64,000 bases of DNA from Leuctra nigra (taxonomy: Eukaryota > Arthropoda > Insecta > Plecoptera > Leuctridae). Each line of letters starts with the position of its first letter. Position 1 is the stretch's first letter. The translations under genes were made by a program, and so were the position numbers. The DNA is taken from positions 22,538,345 to 22,602,344 of the forward strand of contig OW203762.1 of the NCBI GenBank assembly GCA_934045905.1, given 5' to 3'. The notes under the pieces are model-generated. The model was not told the origin of the DNA. It saw nothing but the letters and a program-made list of their open reading frames with translations, and made no database searches. Below are positions 1 to 10,020 of the stretch, piece by piece.

Positions 1-3
1 CGT

Positions 4-452
4 CGGAGGTAGAAGGCCCAAAGTCCATTGTCTCGGTTTTGCGTGACATTTTTGGAATTTTGTGGTCAACGTCAATTGTCGCTTGACGGATGTCAAGAAT
101 AGGGAGGTTTCACGTAATTTTGTTATAGTAAATTTATAATTATCAACCCAATTAATAATAACAAAAACACTTATCACCTGTGAAATCTAAAATTTTCATT
201 CATAAAAATCAAATTCAAATATCATGGGATATTTTGGCGGGAAAAACGGCACGTGACAAGAATCAGAACTGTGATGTCATTTCCAAGTCTTCAACAATGT
301 GTTGCCACGGTGATTACTTTGTTGCCATTACAATGTAGCAAATTGTGATGTCATTTTCAAATATGATTGATGAAGGCAGAATTACTGGTTTTGTGAACTC
401 AACTCAAGAATCATTACAATTGACTTCAGGCATTCTTCCTTTGAGGTACATA
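4..452. repeat. Foldback MITE family 1, copy A
   Basis: The left end reads GAGGTAGAAGGCCC. The right end reads as its degenerate complement, finishing near ctttgaggtaca after a caagaatcattacaattgac stretch. The same terminal sequences recur at 20136-20355 and 42769-42972, and one half recurs near 9448-9540. This copy is longer than the others (about 450 against 210 bp), so it may contain an internal insertion. It does not code for protein. Within it, tgtgatgtcattt occurs twice, near 270 and 346. Confidence 0.5.
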
Positions 453-3431
453 ATTTCAACAGTACTTCCCATTGATTATGTAACAAAAGTTTTCGAGGGT
501 TTCGATTTTTTCGGTTTAGAAAAACATTTTGTATTATCAACCAACAATTCAATAAACTCCAGAAAAATAATCTGAAAGAAACAATGAACGTGTTGGTGAA
601 CGATTTTTCTATGTGATTGGGACAATGGAGGATTGAACTCTCGCCAAATGACAATGCATTTCCAACAGAGATTCAGATACATGCTGCATGGATTAATATG
701 TGTTCCTGCTTTGCATGAAACATGCAGCGTTCGCGTTTTTCATTCCACAATAAATAATCATGATTAATGAAAAGGGTTTGTTCGTACATGGAGACAACAA
801 ATCAAAATGCGAATTGGTTCATTGGAAAGGTGTAAAAATACTGAACAAATTGCTTTATGATGATTTGAATAACTGAAGCGAATTGTGACACACTACTTCC
901 GAATTTGTTTGTATAGGTATATGATATAGGTATTTCATATTCATCTCTATAGCTTGTCTGTGATATACAGTTGAAATGTGTTTTGTACGATTACATTACA
1001 GCATTATAATTGTGCCGGCTTATTTTCATTGAAATTACTTTCATAATACATAACCTGGCACTTCAATCTAGAATGGGATGTCTGCCATTGATACCATTTA
1101 AACAATTATTCAATTATGACGGGAAAAAATGTGGAGTGCATAATGTAATTTCATATTCAATTTGTTACGGCTTAGAAGACATTTAATTACACTAAAAATG
1201 CTTATTTCTGGAGGCACAGATATCAATCTTAATTCATAATGCTTGATCTGTTACTGAAGAATTGCCATTTCTATATTCTAACGGTTGAAAGGAGCTTTTA
1301 CAAGTGGCCAACATCACCACAAGGAAACTCCACCGATCTTCTGACGTCTCGCAATTAGTGTGAATGAGACGTTTCTTACTTGAACAATTTTTATTTCGTG
1401 AATTTCGAGTATGAATCGAGGCAATTTCTCTGAGTGTGCCTCTTGACTCTCAAGTTTTATTTTTTTCTGCCTGAAGAAACGCGACGTTCACCAGTGATTA
1501 AAAAGGTTTCCACGGAGCACGACAATTTCTAGAATTCTGTAATTGTTCGCGGTCCACTTGGTAAAATACTCTTATATTCCCTAATCAAAACATTCTCTTC
1601 GGGGGCAATTAAATTAAAACATAATTTTATTCTTTGAACAATTTGAATACCCCACCATGAGATGACCGAAATTGAAGATAATTTTATGTCGCGGTCCTTT
1701 TACGTTTTACGTGACGATATAAAATTCAGTAGAAATTGATAGTAAACTTTACGCTGCACGAGGAAAGCTCTGGTTCTTGCTCCAAGTTGGCGCTGCGGTC
1801 AAAAGCTCTCACGTCCGCCATCACTAGAGACGAGTAAGCACTTAGAATTCAAATGATTTCTCGCCGTTATAGCTGTCTATAGCGCCAAGAATAGAATTAA
1901 ATTGACTGTCCCCTGCATTATCATGTTGACAGTTATCCTCCAAATGCCACCATTTGTGACGTGCATTGACAAACCTGGCATAGTTTAGTGACAATGCGAT
2001 GCGCTGTTTGCGACAGCGATTAGCGGCATTGACAGCGTGGCAGAAGACAATGAGCGTGGCAGAAGACAATGCAGGTATTAACGATGGAGTGTGGGATAAG
2101 TTGTCCTCAGCTGTATTGTCGTCTAGGATCGTGATTAACTGCATTACAAGCGATATGGAGATTATGCAGTTTATGCTTCAAAGACAGGGGGAGTGAATTG
2201 CATTGTTGTTTGGTATCGGGAATGTGTATGTGCAGGTAGCAGGTGATTCAAGTGACATCTTTATCTCCGTGGAGTGATTGTCTGGGGTCTTTATCATAAC
2301 TACCCGTATGTGATGCAACCTGGAAATAATCTTCGAATGGTGGGTTGGATGCTTTTTTATTTTGTTTTCAGAAGAACTTCGTAAGTTGACACTCTCTAAA
2401 GTACACAATTTGCCTTTTTCCGTGTATATGTCAAATGCTGATCTTTTATTGAGTTTTTCATTCAAATATAATGTCTGGAGTGTTTGTTACACCGGTTCTG
2501 ATGAGAACACCGAGGTACATCGAGTTGTTCTTGTACGTTGTACTAGAGAGCCTGGACTGTTTGTCAGTTACTGTGACGACCTCTCTCCACCTGATATCAA
2601 TCTCTCGACGGTGCGACTTGTGGGGAATACTGTCCTTAGGAGGACGTAAAGTCCCTCTTAGTGTCTTTCAACAGCAGTAGGCCTCTTCTACCTTCTATAT
2701 TTTATTCTTACTATTGAATCCAGACTCGGTTGAGGATATAGAATTAATAATAGATTGCAAGGATAAAGGACCTGAACGATGTCTAGTCTGGATAATCTAG
2801 GGCTCCCTTCTAGAATTAAAGGAACCAAGACTTTATAAACTTTCAACTGTCCTTCGTTGTAATAAAAAAGTCACACAGAGAGAAAAAAACACATGCAAAT
2901 TGTAAATAAATGCGCCATCTGAATTGAAACTAATGTGAAGTGAGGAGCATAATCAAGGATTATGTTGTTATCAGCAAGGATTTGAGCTTAACGCCCGTCT
3001 TGAAAAGGCGGCCGGCTACATAATCTTAGTTAAACTATTCATGAAGGCAGCTTCCATATCAGGCAGAAGCTTTATTACTGGATTTACACAATGGAACGTA
3101 CGCTGCATGGTAATGCTGTATACAATGCCCGGGGTAAATATCACCCGCCCGGGGCTTAAAGCCGAGCCTTCTGGACGAGACGAGACACTAGCTGGACCCG
3201 TTAGAGATGCTGCGAGGCGATCACATCGAGTTTTCTTCGCTGGATTGTTGATTTTCTTTCGATCTTCAATTTTTGCTTCGGAAAGAAAAAAACTTGGTGG
3301 GTTATATTCGGCGGAGGTTGAATTGAATGTTATATCAGTTGGAGCGGTGTTTTTATTTTTTCGGTCGAGTGACCTGGGAACCGTTTTGTAAGATCCTAGT
3401 AAAATGTTTTGAAATAATATTCATGTAGCAA
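453..3431. other. Non-coding interval, no gene recognised
   Basis: Only short, composition-driven open frames occur here and none resembles a known protein. The one local structure seen is a perfect 19-bp tandem duplication at 2034-2071 (agcgtggcagaagacaatg twice). A small GC-rich patch lies at 3120-3220. Confidence 0.5.
2034..2071. repeat. 19-bp perfect tandem duplication
   Basis: Two identical adjacent copies of agcgtggcagaagacaatg. The lack of divergence suggests a recent slippage or duplication event. Confidence 0.8.
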
Positions 3432-3439
3432 CGTTTCGC
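3432..3439. repeat. Left target-site duplication of the hAT element
   Basis: The octamer cgtttcgc directly precedes the CAGTG terminus at 3440. It is repeated exactly at 8662-8669 after the right terminus. An 8-bp duplication is the hallmark of hAT integration. Confidence 0.95.
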
Positions 3440-3449
3440 CAGTGTTTTT

Positions 3450-3595
3450 CCAGATAACAAAAAAACTTATCTAGATAAAGATAAGATAACTCAGTTTTTT
3501 TGTTATCTAGATAAGATAATAGATAATTTTTTAAGACCTTATCTAGATAAGATAATAGATAACTCTCAGTTATCTAGATAATAGATAAGATAATT
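3450..3595. repeat. Left subterminal TTATCTAGATAA repeat cluster
   Basis: The palindrome TTATCTAGATAA and its extension GATAATAGATAA recur about four times. In hAT elements, short repeated motifs just inside the ends usually bind transposase. The matching cluster at the other end supports that role here. Confidence 0.8.
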
Positions 3596-3932
3596 TAAAT
3601 ATAGGAGTTTTAGGAAACTAATTTTGCGAGACGATATTGAGTTCACTAATCAACATGTTTATTTCAATTAGTTAAAACTGCACATACAAAATATAAGATT
3701 AAGGGCTAGCCTGTATTGCGCTTTGAAACAGAGTCTAATTAATAACTCGAGCTAAGGCAGAATTCATTACATAATTATTTTAATTACTCAATTAAGTTGT
3801 AATCCTTAGATTCAAGACTTCGAAAAAAACATGTTCTTGTAATGTTACATGCCACAGTTAAAAAAAAGCTAGATATTTCATACCGAACGAACACAGAACA
3901 GAAGCCAATTTTCAAACAGGGCAATCTTAAAG
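3596..3932. other. hAT non-coding left interior
   Basis: AT-rich sequence between the subterminal motifs and the 129-bp array. On the minus strand it would be the distal 3' region of the transposase transcript, and a TTTATT (AATAAA on the minus strand) lies near 3657-3663. Nothing else was recognised. Confidence 0.5.
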
Positions 3933-4880
3933 CAAGTAAAATCATAACACTCTTGACGGGCGGGTACCTCATTCACTATAATAAAAAGCTTAAAGCTTAG
4001 GTTAGTAAGATCATGAAACTCTTCACAGGCACGTCAATACAATCAGAACAAGCTCAGAACATCAGTAAAATCATAACACTCTTGACGGGCGGGTACCTCA
4101 TTCACTACAATCAAAAGCTTAAAGCCTAGGTCAGTAAGATCATGAAACTCTTCACAGGCACGTCAATACAATCAGAACAAGCTCAGAACATCAGTAAAAT
4201 CATAACACTCTTGACGGGCGGGTACCTCATTCACTACAATCAAAAGCTTAAAGCCTAGGTCAGTAAGATCATGAAACTCTTCACAGGCACGTCAATACAA
4301 TCAGAACAAGCTCAGGACATCAGTAAAATCATAACACTCTTGACGGGCGGGTACCTCATTCACTACAATCAAAAGCTTAAAGCCTAGGTCAGTAAGATCA
4401 TGAAACTCTTCACAGGCACGTCAATACAATCAGAACAAGCTCAGAACATCAGTAAAATCATAACACTCTTGACGGGCGGGTACCTCATTCACTACAATCA
4501 AAAGCTTAAAGCCTAGGTCAGTAAGATCATGAAACTCTTCACAGGCACGTCAATACAATCAGAACAAGCTCAGAACATCAGTAAAATCATAACACTCTTG
4601 ACGGGCGGGTACCTCATTCACTACAATCAAAAGCTTAAAGCCTAGGTCAGTAAGATCATGAAACTCTTCACAGGCACGTCAATACAATCAGAACAAGCTC
4701 AGAACATTAGTAAAATCATAACACTCTTGACGGGCGGGTACCTCATTCACTACAATCAAAAGCTTAAAGCCTAGGTCAGTAAAATCACAAAACTCTTTAC
4801 GGGCACGTCAATACACTCAGAACAAGCTCAGAACATTAGTAAAATCATAACACTCTTGATAACACGTGGCAGGTATCTCA
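3933..4880. repeat. 129-bp tandem array inside the hAT element (about 7.3 copies)
   Basis: The anchor tcagtaaaat recurs at 4062, 4191, 4320, 4449, 4578, 4707 (as ttagtaaaat) and 4836, exactly 129 bp apart, with a more diverged copy starting near 3933. Internal copies are almost identical and the outer ones carry most of the substitutions, as expected from unequal exchange. Each unit is itself two diverged halves. One starts tcagtaaaatcataacactc and the other tcagtaagatcatgaaactc, so the array arose from a 60-69-bp ancestor. It lies directly 3' of the transposase stop codon and could be transcribed as 3' UTR. Confidence 0.95.
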
Positions 4881-4917
4881 TTTGCAGTCTCATCACAAAC
4901 TCTACGTGTGCTTAGGA

Positions 4918-7122
4918 CTAGTTTAAAAGGTGTTTGTTGCCTCGCAGGAGAATTAACATTTCAAAGTTTTTGTCGCCTAGTCGACACCGTCGAGGGACAA
5001 GAATCTGAGATCCCATACTAAACATGCGTTCGACTGGGGCAGATGAAGGCATTGTTGTATTGTATTTTAAAAATATGGTTTTCACTATGGGGTATGTGTG
5101 GAGTGTTTCAAGAGATTTGCATTTATTGTTCAAAAACCCAATAGCCTGGGTAGTGCCAGATGATACCCCGCCCCCAGACACAGAGCTTTCTCCACTGTTC
5201 TTGCTTAGGATTCCGTAAAAGTCATCTTCGGATGTGTCTGAATTCTCCTCATCACCCACGTTATCTTGATCACTTCTAATGTTATGCGACTGTTCGCATT
5301 CAAGCATGAACAAATCACGGGAAATAGTAGAAAACTCCTCTGGAATACCAGTCAATTTAAATCTTGGATGACTTACGGTAGCCAGAATGTAAGGTTTGCT
5401 TGCAGTATCATTTAGATTCATAATAGATCCAAATCTCTTCTTAATATTCTCAATCAGTGTGACCCGAAGAGGATTGCAGTAAATCAGGTGCGTAATGTTT
5501 TCTAATTTTGCCTTGAGAGCAAACAATGTAGGTAGCACTATTCCCAAGAAGCACTTCGATTCCCCTTGCAAAATATCCAGCGATACTGCAACTGGTCCCA
5601 TAACAAGACAGTATTCCTTTAGAAAAGCAACATCAGAAACTTTCAGCTTTACAACTTTTAACTTGTCAAAAATGTTGTCGAGAATATTTGAGGGTACGCT
5701 TAACAGGGACTTGATCGCATCGTAATATGAATTCCACCTCGTTTCGTTCGGTATTGTGAGCATGTGTCCACAAACTTCCACGCAATTGTCTGTTGCTAAT
5801 GTACTTCGACTCAGAGCATTCCACAATGCCCGAGTTTTGGCAAAACTGCTGTTGTGAGTCCGTTTGTAACCACGATCTACATCAACAGCTTTTGATGCAT
5901 CTGTTGTAGCAAGCAAGTTCATTGTATGTGAAAAGCATCTCATTTGTGGTGGCAATGTGACACGATTTTCATCATCATCGTCATCCGAGTCTAGAGTTCC
6001 GTCACATTCTAGATTGAGACTGACAATATCAATGTCACTATTTGCATGCGTTTCATCTGCAGTGTCAGCAGAACTTGAAGCGGAATTTTCAGTCTGGGTA
6101 AAGGTGTTCATTTCTTCCAGTAGGGGCGGAAAGCATCGGAATGCTTTTCCGAAGTTTGATGCATTATCTGTTACACAGTGAGTTAACTTTTCTATACTTA
6201 GCCCAAACTCAGAGTGAATCTCCCATATAGCGTGAGCTACTTTGTCATAAGTATGTTGGAATTTTAATCGTTTGCATGCCAATGCTAGTGACTTACGTTC
6301 GAAAGTGTTTTCATCAATATAATGTGCCGTCATGCCTAAAAAACTCCGATGATGAGATGACCATAGATCAGCTGTTGTGCAGACATAATTGCATTTCGAA
6401 AATGTAGTCTTCATGTCGAAAATTAATGCTTTTTCCCTTGATTTTAAATTTGATAGAAATCCTTTCTTCTTTGGGATAACAATGTTACTTCCTCGGCTAA
6501 GTGTGAGGGCCATGTCACGAAAAGGCTGCTTGTCCACAGTACTGATTGGCCTCATTTCCTGAATGATGTAATTTTCTATTACTGCTTCCGCCTCCTCTTG
6601 TGTACAGGGTTTCCCTTTATTGTTTGATTCGAACAAGTTGGGACGTTTCTTTCCTTGGACTTGGGAGATTCCAGATTTCGACACAGAAGCGGCACGCGAT
6701 TTGGTGCTTATATGCTTCCGCAGTTTCGACATCAATGAACTGTGAATGTGCTTGACATGACTGATAAAATTACCAGTTGATGTGGACGAACCAAGGATCT
6801 CTTTCTTTGGACAATTTAAGCAAGCTGCTGTTATTTTTCCCGTTTTCTTGTCGAATTTTGTCACTCGAAAATAAGTTCCATCAAGAACTGCTGGCACTGG
6901 CAGTGAATCCTCCCGTAGCTCTATGGAACTGGGTTCTGCATCAGCAGAGGTTGGAGTCGTAGATGATGTAGTGGCACTGGTGGTATAACGAGTCCCGGTT
7001 TTTTTGGCAAATGGATTTATTCGCGTTCGGTGTTGACTTGGCTCAATTGGGCTGTTGGGTGGTTGCAAGCATGCTTCCATTTCCAATTCGTTGTCAACAT
7101 CTTCCTCGCGCTCACTATCCAT
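4918..7122 (-). CDS. hAT transposase with N-terminal BED-type zinc finger
   Basis: Would catalyse cut-and-paste transposition of the surrounding element in the nucleus. The frame is 734 residues and uninterrupted. A BED-like finger is formed by C101, C104, H122 and H127. The RNase H-like catalytic core shows TTADLW (first Asp, D252), VTDNASNFGKAF (second Asp, D319), CFSHTMNLL (C396 and H399 of the hAT C-x2-H motif) and TRWNSYYDAI (461-470). ATVSHPRFKL (581-590) precedes the C-terminal dimerisation region. That region has SAPVERMFS with the third acidic residue E698, followed by RCRLGDKNFEMLILL. An acidic low-complexity insert (379-385) and Ser/Thr-rich linkers (near 47-66 and 344-360) lie between domains. 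All three catalytic acids are present, so it looks functional. The start is the first ATG after a predicted 5'-UTR splice acceptor and the stop is TAG at 4918-4920. A host-domesticated ZBED gene is the alternative, but the flanking termini and target duplications argue against it. Confidence 0.95.
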   Translation of the reverse strand: MDSEREEDVDNELEMEACLQPPNSPIEPSQHRTRINPFAKKTGTRYTTSATTSSTTPTSADAEPSSIELREDSLPVPAVLDGTYFRVTKFDKKTGKITAACLNCPKKEILGSSTSTGNFISHVKHIHSSLMSKLRKHISTKSRAASVSKSGISQVQGKKRPNLFESNNKGKPCTQEEAEAVIENYIIQEMRPISTVDKQPFRDMALTLSRGSNIVIPKKKGFLSNLKSREKALIFDMKTTFSKCNYVCTTADLWSSHHRSFLGMTAHYIDENTFERKSLALACKRLKFQHTYDKVAHAIWEIHSEFGLSIEKLTHCVTDNASNFGKAFRCFPPLLEEMNTFTQTENSASSSADTADETHANSDIDIVSLNLECDGTLDSDDDDDENRVTLPPQMRCFSHTMNLLATTDASKAVDVDRGYKRTHNSSFAKTRALWNALSRSTLATDNCVEVCGHMLTIPNETRWNSYYDAIKSLLSVPSNILDNIFDKLKVVKLKVSDVAFLKEYCLVMGPVAVSLDILQGESKCFLGIVLPTLFALKAKLENITHLIYCNPLRVTLIENIKKRFGSIMNLNDTASKPYILATVSHPRFKLTGIPEEFSTISRDLFMLECEQSHNIRSDQDNVGDEENSDTSEDDFYGILSKNSGESSVSGGGVSSGTTQAIGFLNNKCKSLETLHTYPIVKTIFLKYNTTMPSSAPVERMFSMGSQILVPRRCRLGDKNFEMLILLRGNKHLLN

Positions 7123-7304
7123 CGTATTGTGACCTGAATCCTGTGGACAGGAAAGTGAAACAGGTAAAATACTAATCTGTAGGTTAATGAGATAAGTCTG
7201 ATATTTGATTATTTGATGAGTAAATAAATGTTTGTTTGTTGATTAAGTAAGTACACCTACTCTAGCTACCTATTACATTCACAAGTGTGAGTGGTGGTAC
7301 TGGT

Positions 7305-7325
7305 GGGGGGGGGGGGGGGGGGGGG
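7305..7325. repeat. Homopolymer run of 21 G
   Basis: An uninterrupted G tract preceded by tggt and followed by tggt. Its length in the genome should be treated as uncertain, because such runs are prone to slippage and sequencing error. Confidence 0.9.
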
Positions 7326-7350
7326 TGGTAATGTAGGTGTAATATTACAC

Positions 7351-7577
7351 TAGGTACACTCCTGAACACTGAATTTGGTCAGCGGTCAATGTTTCAGCGA
7401 CTCTACAGCCGGTATTTATTATTTATTTTAATGTAATTTACATTTAAAATTAATAGTTAAAAATAACAAATATTTGAAATGTAGGTAGGTATAACATTAA
7501 AACAAATAATAAATACCAGCTGTAGAGTCGCTGAAACATTGAGCACGGACAAAATTCAGTGTCCAGGAGTGTACCTA
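7351..7577. mobile_element. Foldback/MITE nested in the hAT intron
   Basis: The left end taggtacactcctg is complemented by the right end ending caggagtgtaccta. Pairing continues inward through a second block (gtttcagcgactctacag against ctgtagagtcgctgaaac) and ataaatac-type sequence. The loop is AT-rich and does not code. It lies inside the predicted intron, so it is probably a secondary insertion. Confidence 0.75.
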
Positions 7578-8029
7578 CCTTATATTCCTACTTAAAAAAA
7601 CTATATAAAAAATGTACCTATACCCCCACGGACTCATAGATTGCTTGCCAAAAAGTCATTTTTTAAACTTGATTATTCAGACGTAAACACAGATTTCGAG
7701 CACCTGGGATTGGAGGGTTTGACTATAAGAACCAACCAACCACCTCATACATAATAATTATTTCTCCATTCAACAAAATATTGACGGTAATTCGAGTACA
7801 GACTATACTGTTCATCGTATTCGTCAATTAGGTATCACGTCTTGGGGTGTAGGTAGGTACCTACCTACCCTACCTCTATAGGCGTGTTGTTCACTTATGC
7901 TTGAAATAGCCAGGCCAAGGTCACCAAGAGAGTAAATAAAAGATAATATCGTAGACTCGACGCTAGTGGCCGATTACAAATAATAACTACCTCAAATAAA
8001 ATGGTTAACCGATTACTATAGTCTATACC

Positions 8030-8058
8030 ATTGATTAAAGAACAGTTCTTTAATCAAT
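8030..8058. repeat. 29-bp palindrome in the hAT intron
   Basis: attgattaaagaac and its exact reverse complement are separated by one base. Nothing indicates whether this is a binding site or a relic of a mobile-element footprint. Confidence 0.8.
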
Positions 8059-8170
8059 GTCTATACCTAGGTACGCAGTAGGTAGGTACTTTACTTTTCT
8101 TACCTCTACTAGCGTACTGACATGGTCAGACAACATATCTTTAATGTTACGTAATATTGATAGTACTTAC

Positions 8171-8450
8171 CAACCGTGACAAATCCTGAAGATCGACGGG
8201 ATCAAAGATATTGTGGGTGTACGATTTATATGATATTATTTACACACGTGAAACACACAAAACATAAACATACAATGGCTGCCTGACGACACGACACGAC
8301 ACGACATGAGACGAGCCGGCCGACTTCTTCTCGCGCAAGAGTAGGCGGTGGAGGGGGTGGAGCTAGCTTTAGTGGCGGTAAGAAGGCAGTGAGCGACGAC
8401 ATCGTTAGATTTGAATAGATCGCGGGATAATATTTAATATAAAATACATT
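8171..8450 (-). promoter_or_regulatory. Predicted 5' leader exon and promoter zone of the transposase
   Basis: Upstream of the predicted donor the minus strand is GC-rich, with an ACACG-type pentanucleotide run at 8284-8308 and a purine-rich stretch near 8340-8400. Beyond it an AT-rich tract (8420-8450) could hold a TATA-like element. The transcription start cannot be placed. Confidence 0.3.
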
Positions 8451-8499
8451 TTTTTAGACACTGTGTAATTAATTTGGCTGAAAAGCAATATAAAATTAT

Positions 8500-8650
8500 T
8501 GTTATCTATTATCTGGGATTTAGATAATAGATAACAGATTTATTTATCTAGATAAGATAATAGATAAATGATGAAATATTTATCTAGATAAGATAATAGA
8601 TAACAGAAAGTTATCTAGATGAGTTATCTAGATAATTTTATCTAGATAAG
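8500..8650. repeat. Right subterminal TTATCTAGATAA repeat cluster
   Basis: About five copies of TTATCTAGATAA or its one-base variants, with GATAATAGATAA extensions, mirror the cluster at the left end of the element. Confidence 0.8.
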
Positions 8651-8661
8651 GAAAAACACTG

Positions 8662-8669
8662 CGTTTCGC
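8662..8669. repeat. Right target-site duplication of the hAT element
   Basis: cgtttcgc, identical to 3432-3439. Removing the element and one copy restores a continuous agcaacgtttcgctgtagag target. Confidence 0.95.
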
Positions 8670-9052
8670 TGTAGAGTTTCAGTGACTGTGTTATAAAATA
8701 CTATTGGAATAGTATTGATTACATGTATACACGATTTACCAAAGCATTGAAATTATAATTCAATCGTATACAACTGTTTTGAAATGATTATCCCAAAACC
8801 TCATTAAAATTCATTCTCATTGATAGCAATCGAGTCATCATATCATCAGGAAATGATTCAAAATCACACTCAATATTAATATCGCATTTGTATATTAATG
8901 AGTGATTAGTATTGATGTTAGTGAGTAATTAGTATAGTATTATAATGAATTATAACCCCTGGTAATGGAAATGGAATCATATCTGAGCAAGAATTTAATC
9001 ATGATGTCATTTGATGTCTGACCTATATACTTGGGCGCCACCAAGATCTTGA

Positions 9053-9079
9053 CGGGGGTGGGGTGGGGAGGGGGAGGGG
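9053..9079 (+). other. Potential G-quadruplex
   Basis: Five G runs of 4-5 residues are separated by single T or A bases (G5-T-G4-T-G4-A-G5-A-G4). This satisfies the usual G4 pattern with very short loops, which favour a stable parallel fold. No associated gene is visible. Confidence 0.7.
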
Positions 9080-9447
9080 AGATAATCTAAAATATAATTA
9101 GTTTTAGAACAATGCTGAGGCGGAAATTCCATAATAAGGGAGAAAACACGATCTGTATTCGTAAGGGATCTGTGTTTTTACCCTGCAGGTTGTTTTTTAT
9201 GTCTTACACAAAATAAACGATTTTGGACACTGAAATGACACCTCTTTCAGTGAACATAGGGGCAGGAAAAATTGTCGTCGTTTGAAAACGTGACCCAATT
9301 TAAGGGTTGAAATGTGAATATAAATGTTACTGTCTTCAGTTTAAATTGTAGTAAAATGTAGAAGATATAGAAATCTGGGTTTTTGAAAGAAATCGCAGCA
9401 TCCAATCTTATTTGTAATGGTGACATGAGCAATATAACCGTATTTGT

Positions 9448-9540
9448 TGACATGAGTCAAATGGTAATTGATTGTACTTGATTACATTATTCCAAAAACG
9501 TCAAATCGAACGAATGGACGTCAGTCTTTCTACCTCTGAG
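9448..9540 (-). repeat. MITE family 1, partial copy B
   Basis: The reverse complement begins AGAGGTAGAAAG and continues with TTTTTGGAAT, an ATGTA-type block and CAATTACCATTTGACT. This follows the left half of the copy at 42769-42972. The other half was not found, so the copy is truncated. Confidence 0.5.
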
Positions 9541-9886
9541 ATACAGATAAGGTAAAACAACTCTGTCGGCATAAAATACTAATGCAATTTTGAAACTTGT
9601 TAATTCATTACATTAAAATTGTAATGTATTAAAATTCCATTCATTATTAATTGCTGATGAAAAACTTGCAGGATTTAATATGAATTGAGAGGTACTTGAC
9701 TGTTCGCAGTTGAGCTAATCTAACACGAAATTTATCTCGTTAGCTCTTCATCAAGGAATCACAAAGTCTTGTTACGTGTTTCATCTCGCCTGTCCATCAT
9801 ACATTTTATTTTACATCTTTACTCGTTTCATCACACGGTTTCCTTTGGCGAACTAACGCCGTTGCACTTGAGATAAAAAAAATGTA

Positions 9887-10020
9887 ATTTATTTTCTACG
9901 GCAGATTTTCACGGGTCATACCTCTTAACGTAACTTAAACCTGCTGGACGACAAAATGTCGTTGCGTCTTTTTGCCTCTCAAATGCACCAGAATTGTACT
10001 TGGTTGGCCCACGGTGACGA
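9887..10020 (-). repeat. Dispersed repeat family 2, copy 1
   Basis: The reverse complement of this stretch aligns along its length with 18803-18970. Shared blocks include gtgggYcaaccaagta, gaggcaaaaagac-like sequence, caacgacattt and gtgaaaatctgcc. It does not code. No A/B boxes or terminal repeats were clear, so the class is unknown. Confidence 0.65.

Larger units (their letters stand above)
7141..8170 (-). other. Predicted 5'-UTR intron of the transposase gene
   Basis: On the minus strand a consensus donor (TTG|GTAAGT) has its GT at 8170-8169. A pyrimidine-rich tract ending TCCACAG puts the acceptor AG at 7142-7141, 18 bases before the ATG. The roughly 1.03-kb interval is AT-rich. It holds a run of 21 G (7305-7325), a foldback (7351-7577), a perfect 20-bp palindrome of GTAGGTAGGTAC type (7849-7868) and a near-perfect palindrome (8030-8058). 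Splicing is inferred from the signals alone. Confidence 0.6.
3440..8661 (-). mobile_element. Complete hAT-superfamily DNA transposon (5.2 kb)
   Basis: The element begins CAGTGTTTTTCC at 3440-3451 and ends with the exact complement GGAAAAACACTG at 8650-8661. Perfect 8-bp duplications (cgtttcgc) flank it. Inside each end, 3450-3600 and 8500-8650, are clusters of the palindrome TTATCTAGATAA joined to GATAATAGATAA; these are probably subterminal transposase-binding sites. From the left, the interior holds an array of 129-bp repeats, a 734-codon transposase gene on the minus strand, a predicted intron and a GC-rich 5' leader. Identical target duplications, identical termini and an open transposase frame all indicate recent insertion. 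The CAGTG end and 8-bp duplication match hAT rules; the possibility of current activity is inference. Confidence 0.95.

Noticed and set aside
600..700. ggattgaactctcgcc, a B-box-like string on the minus strand
   Set aside because: No partner A box at a suitable distance and no cloverleaf.
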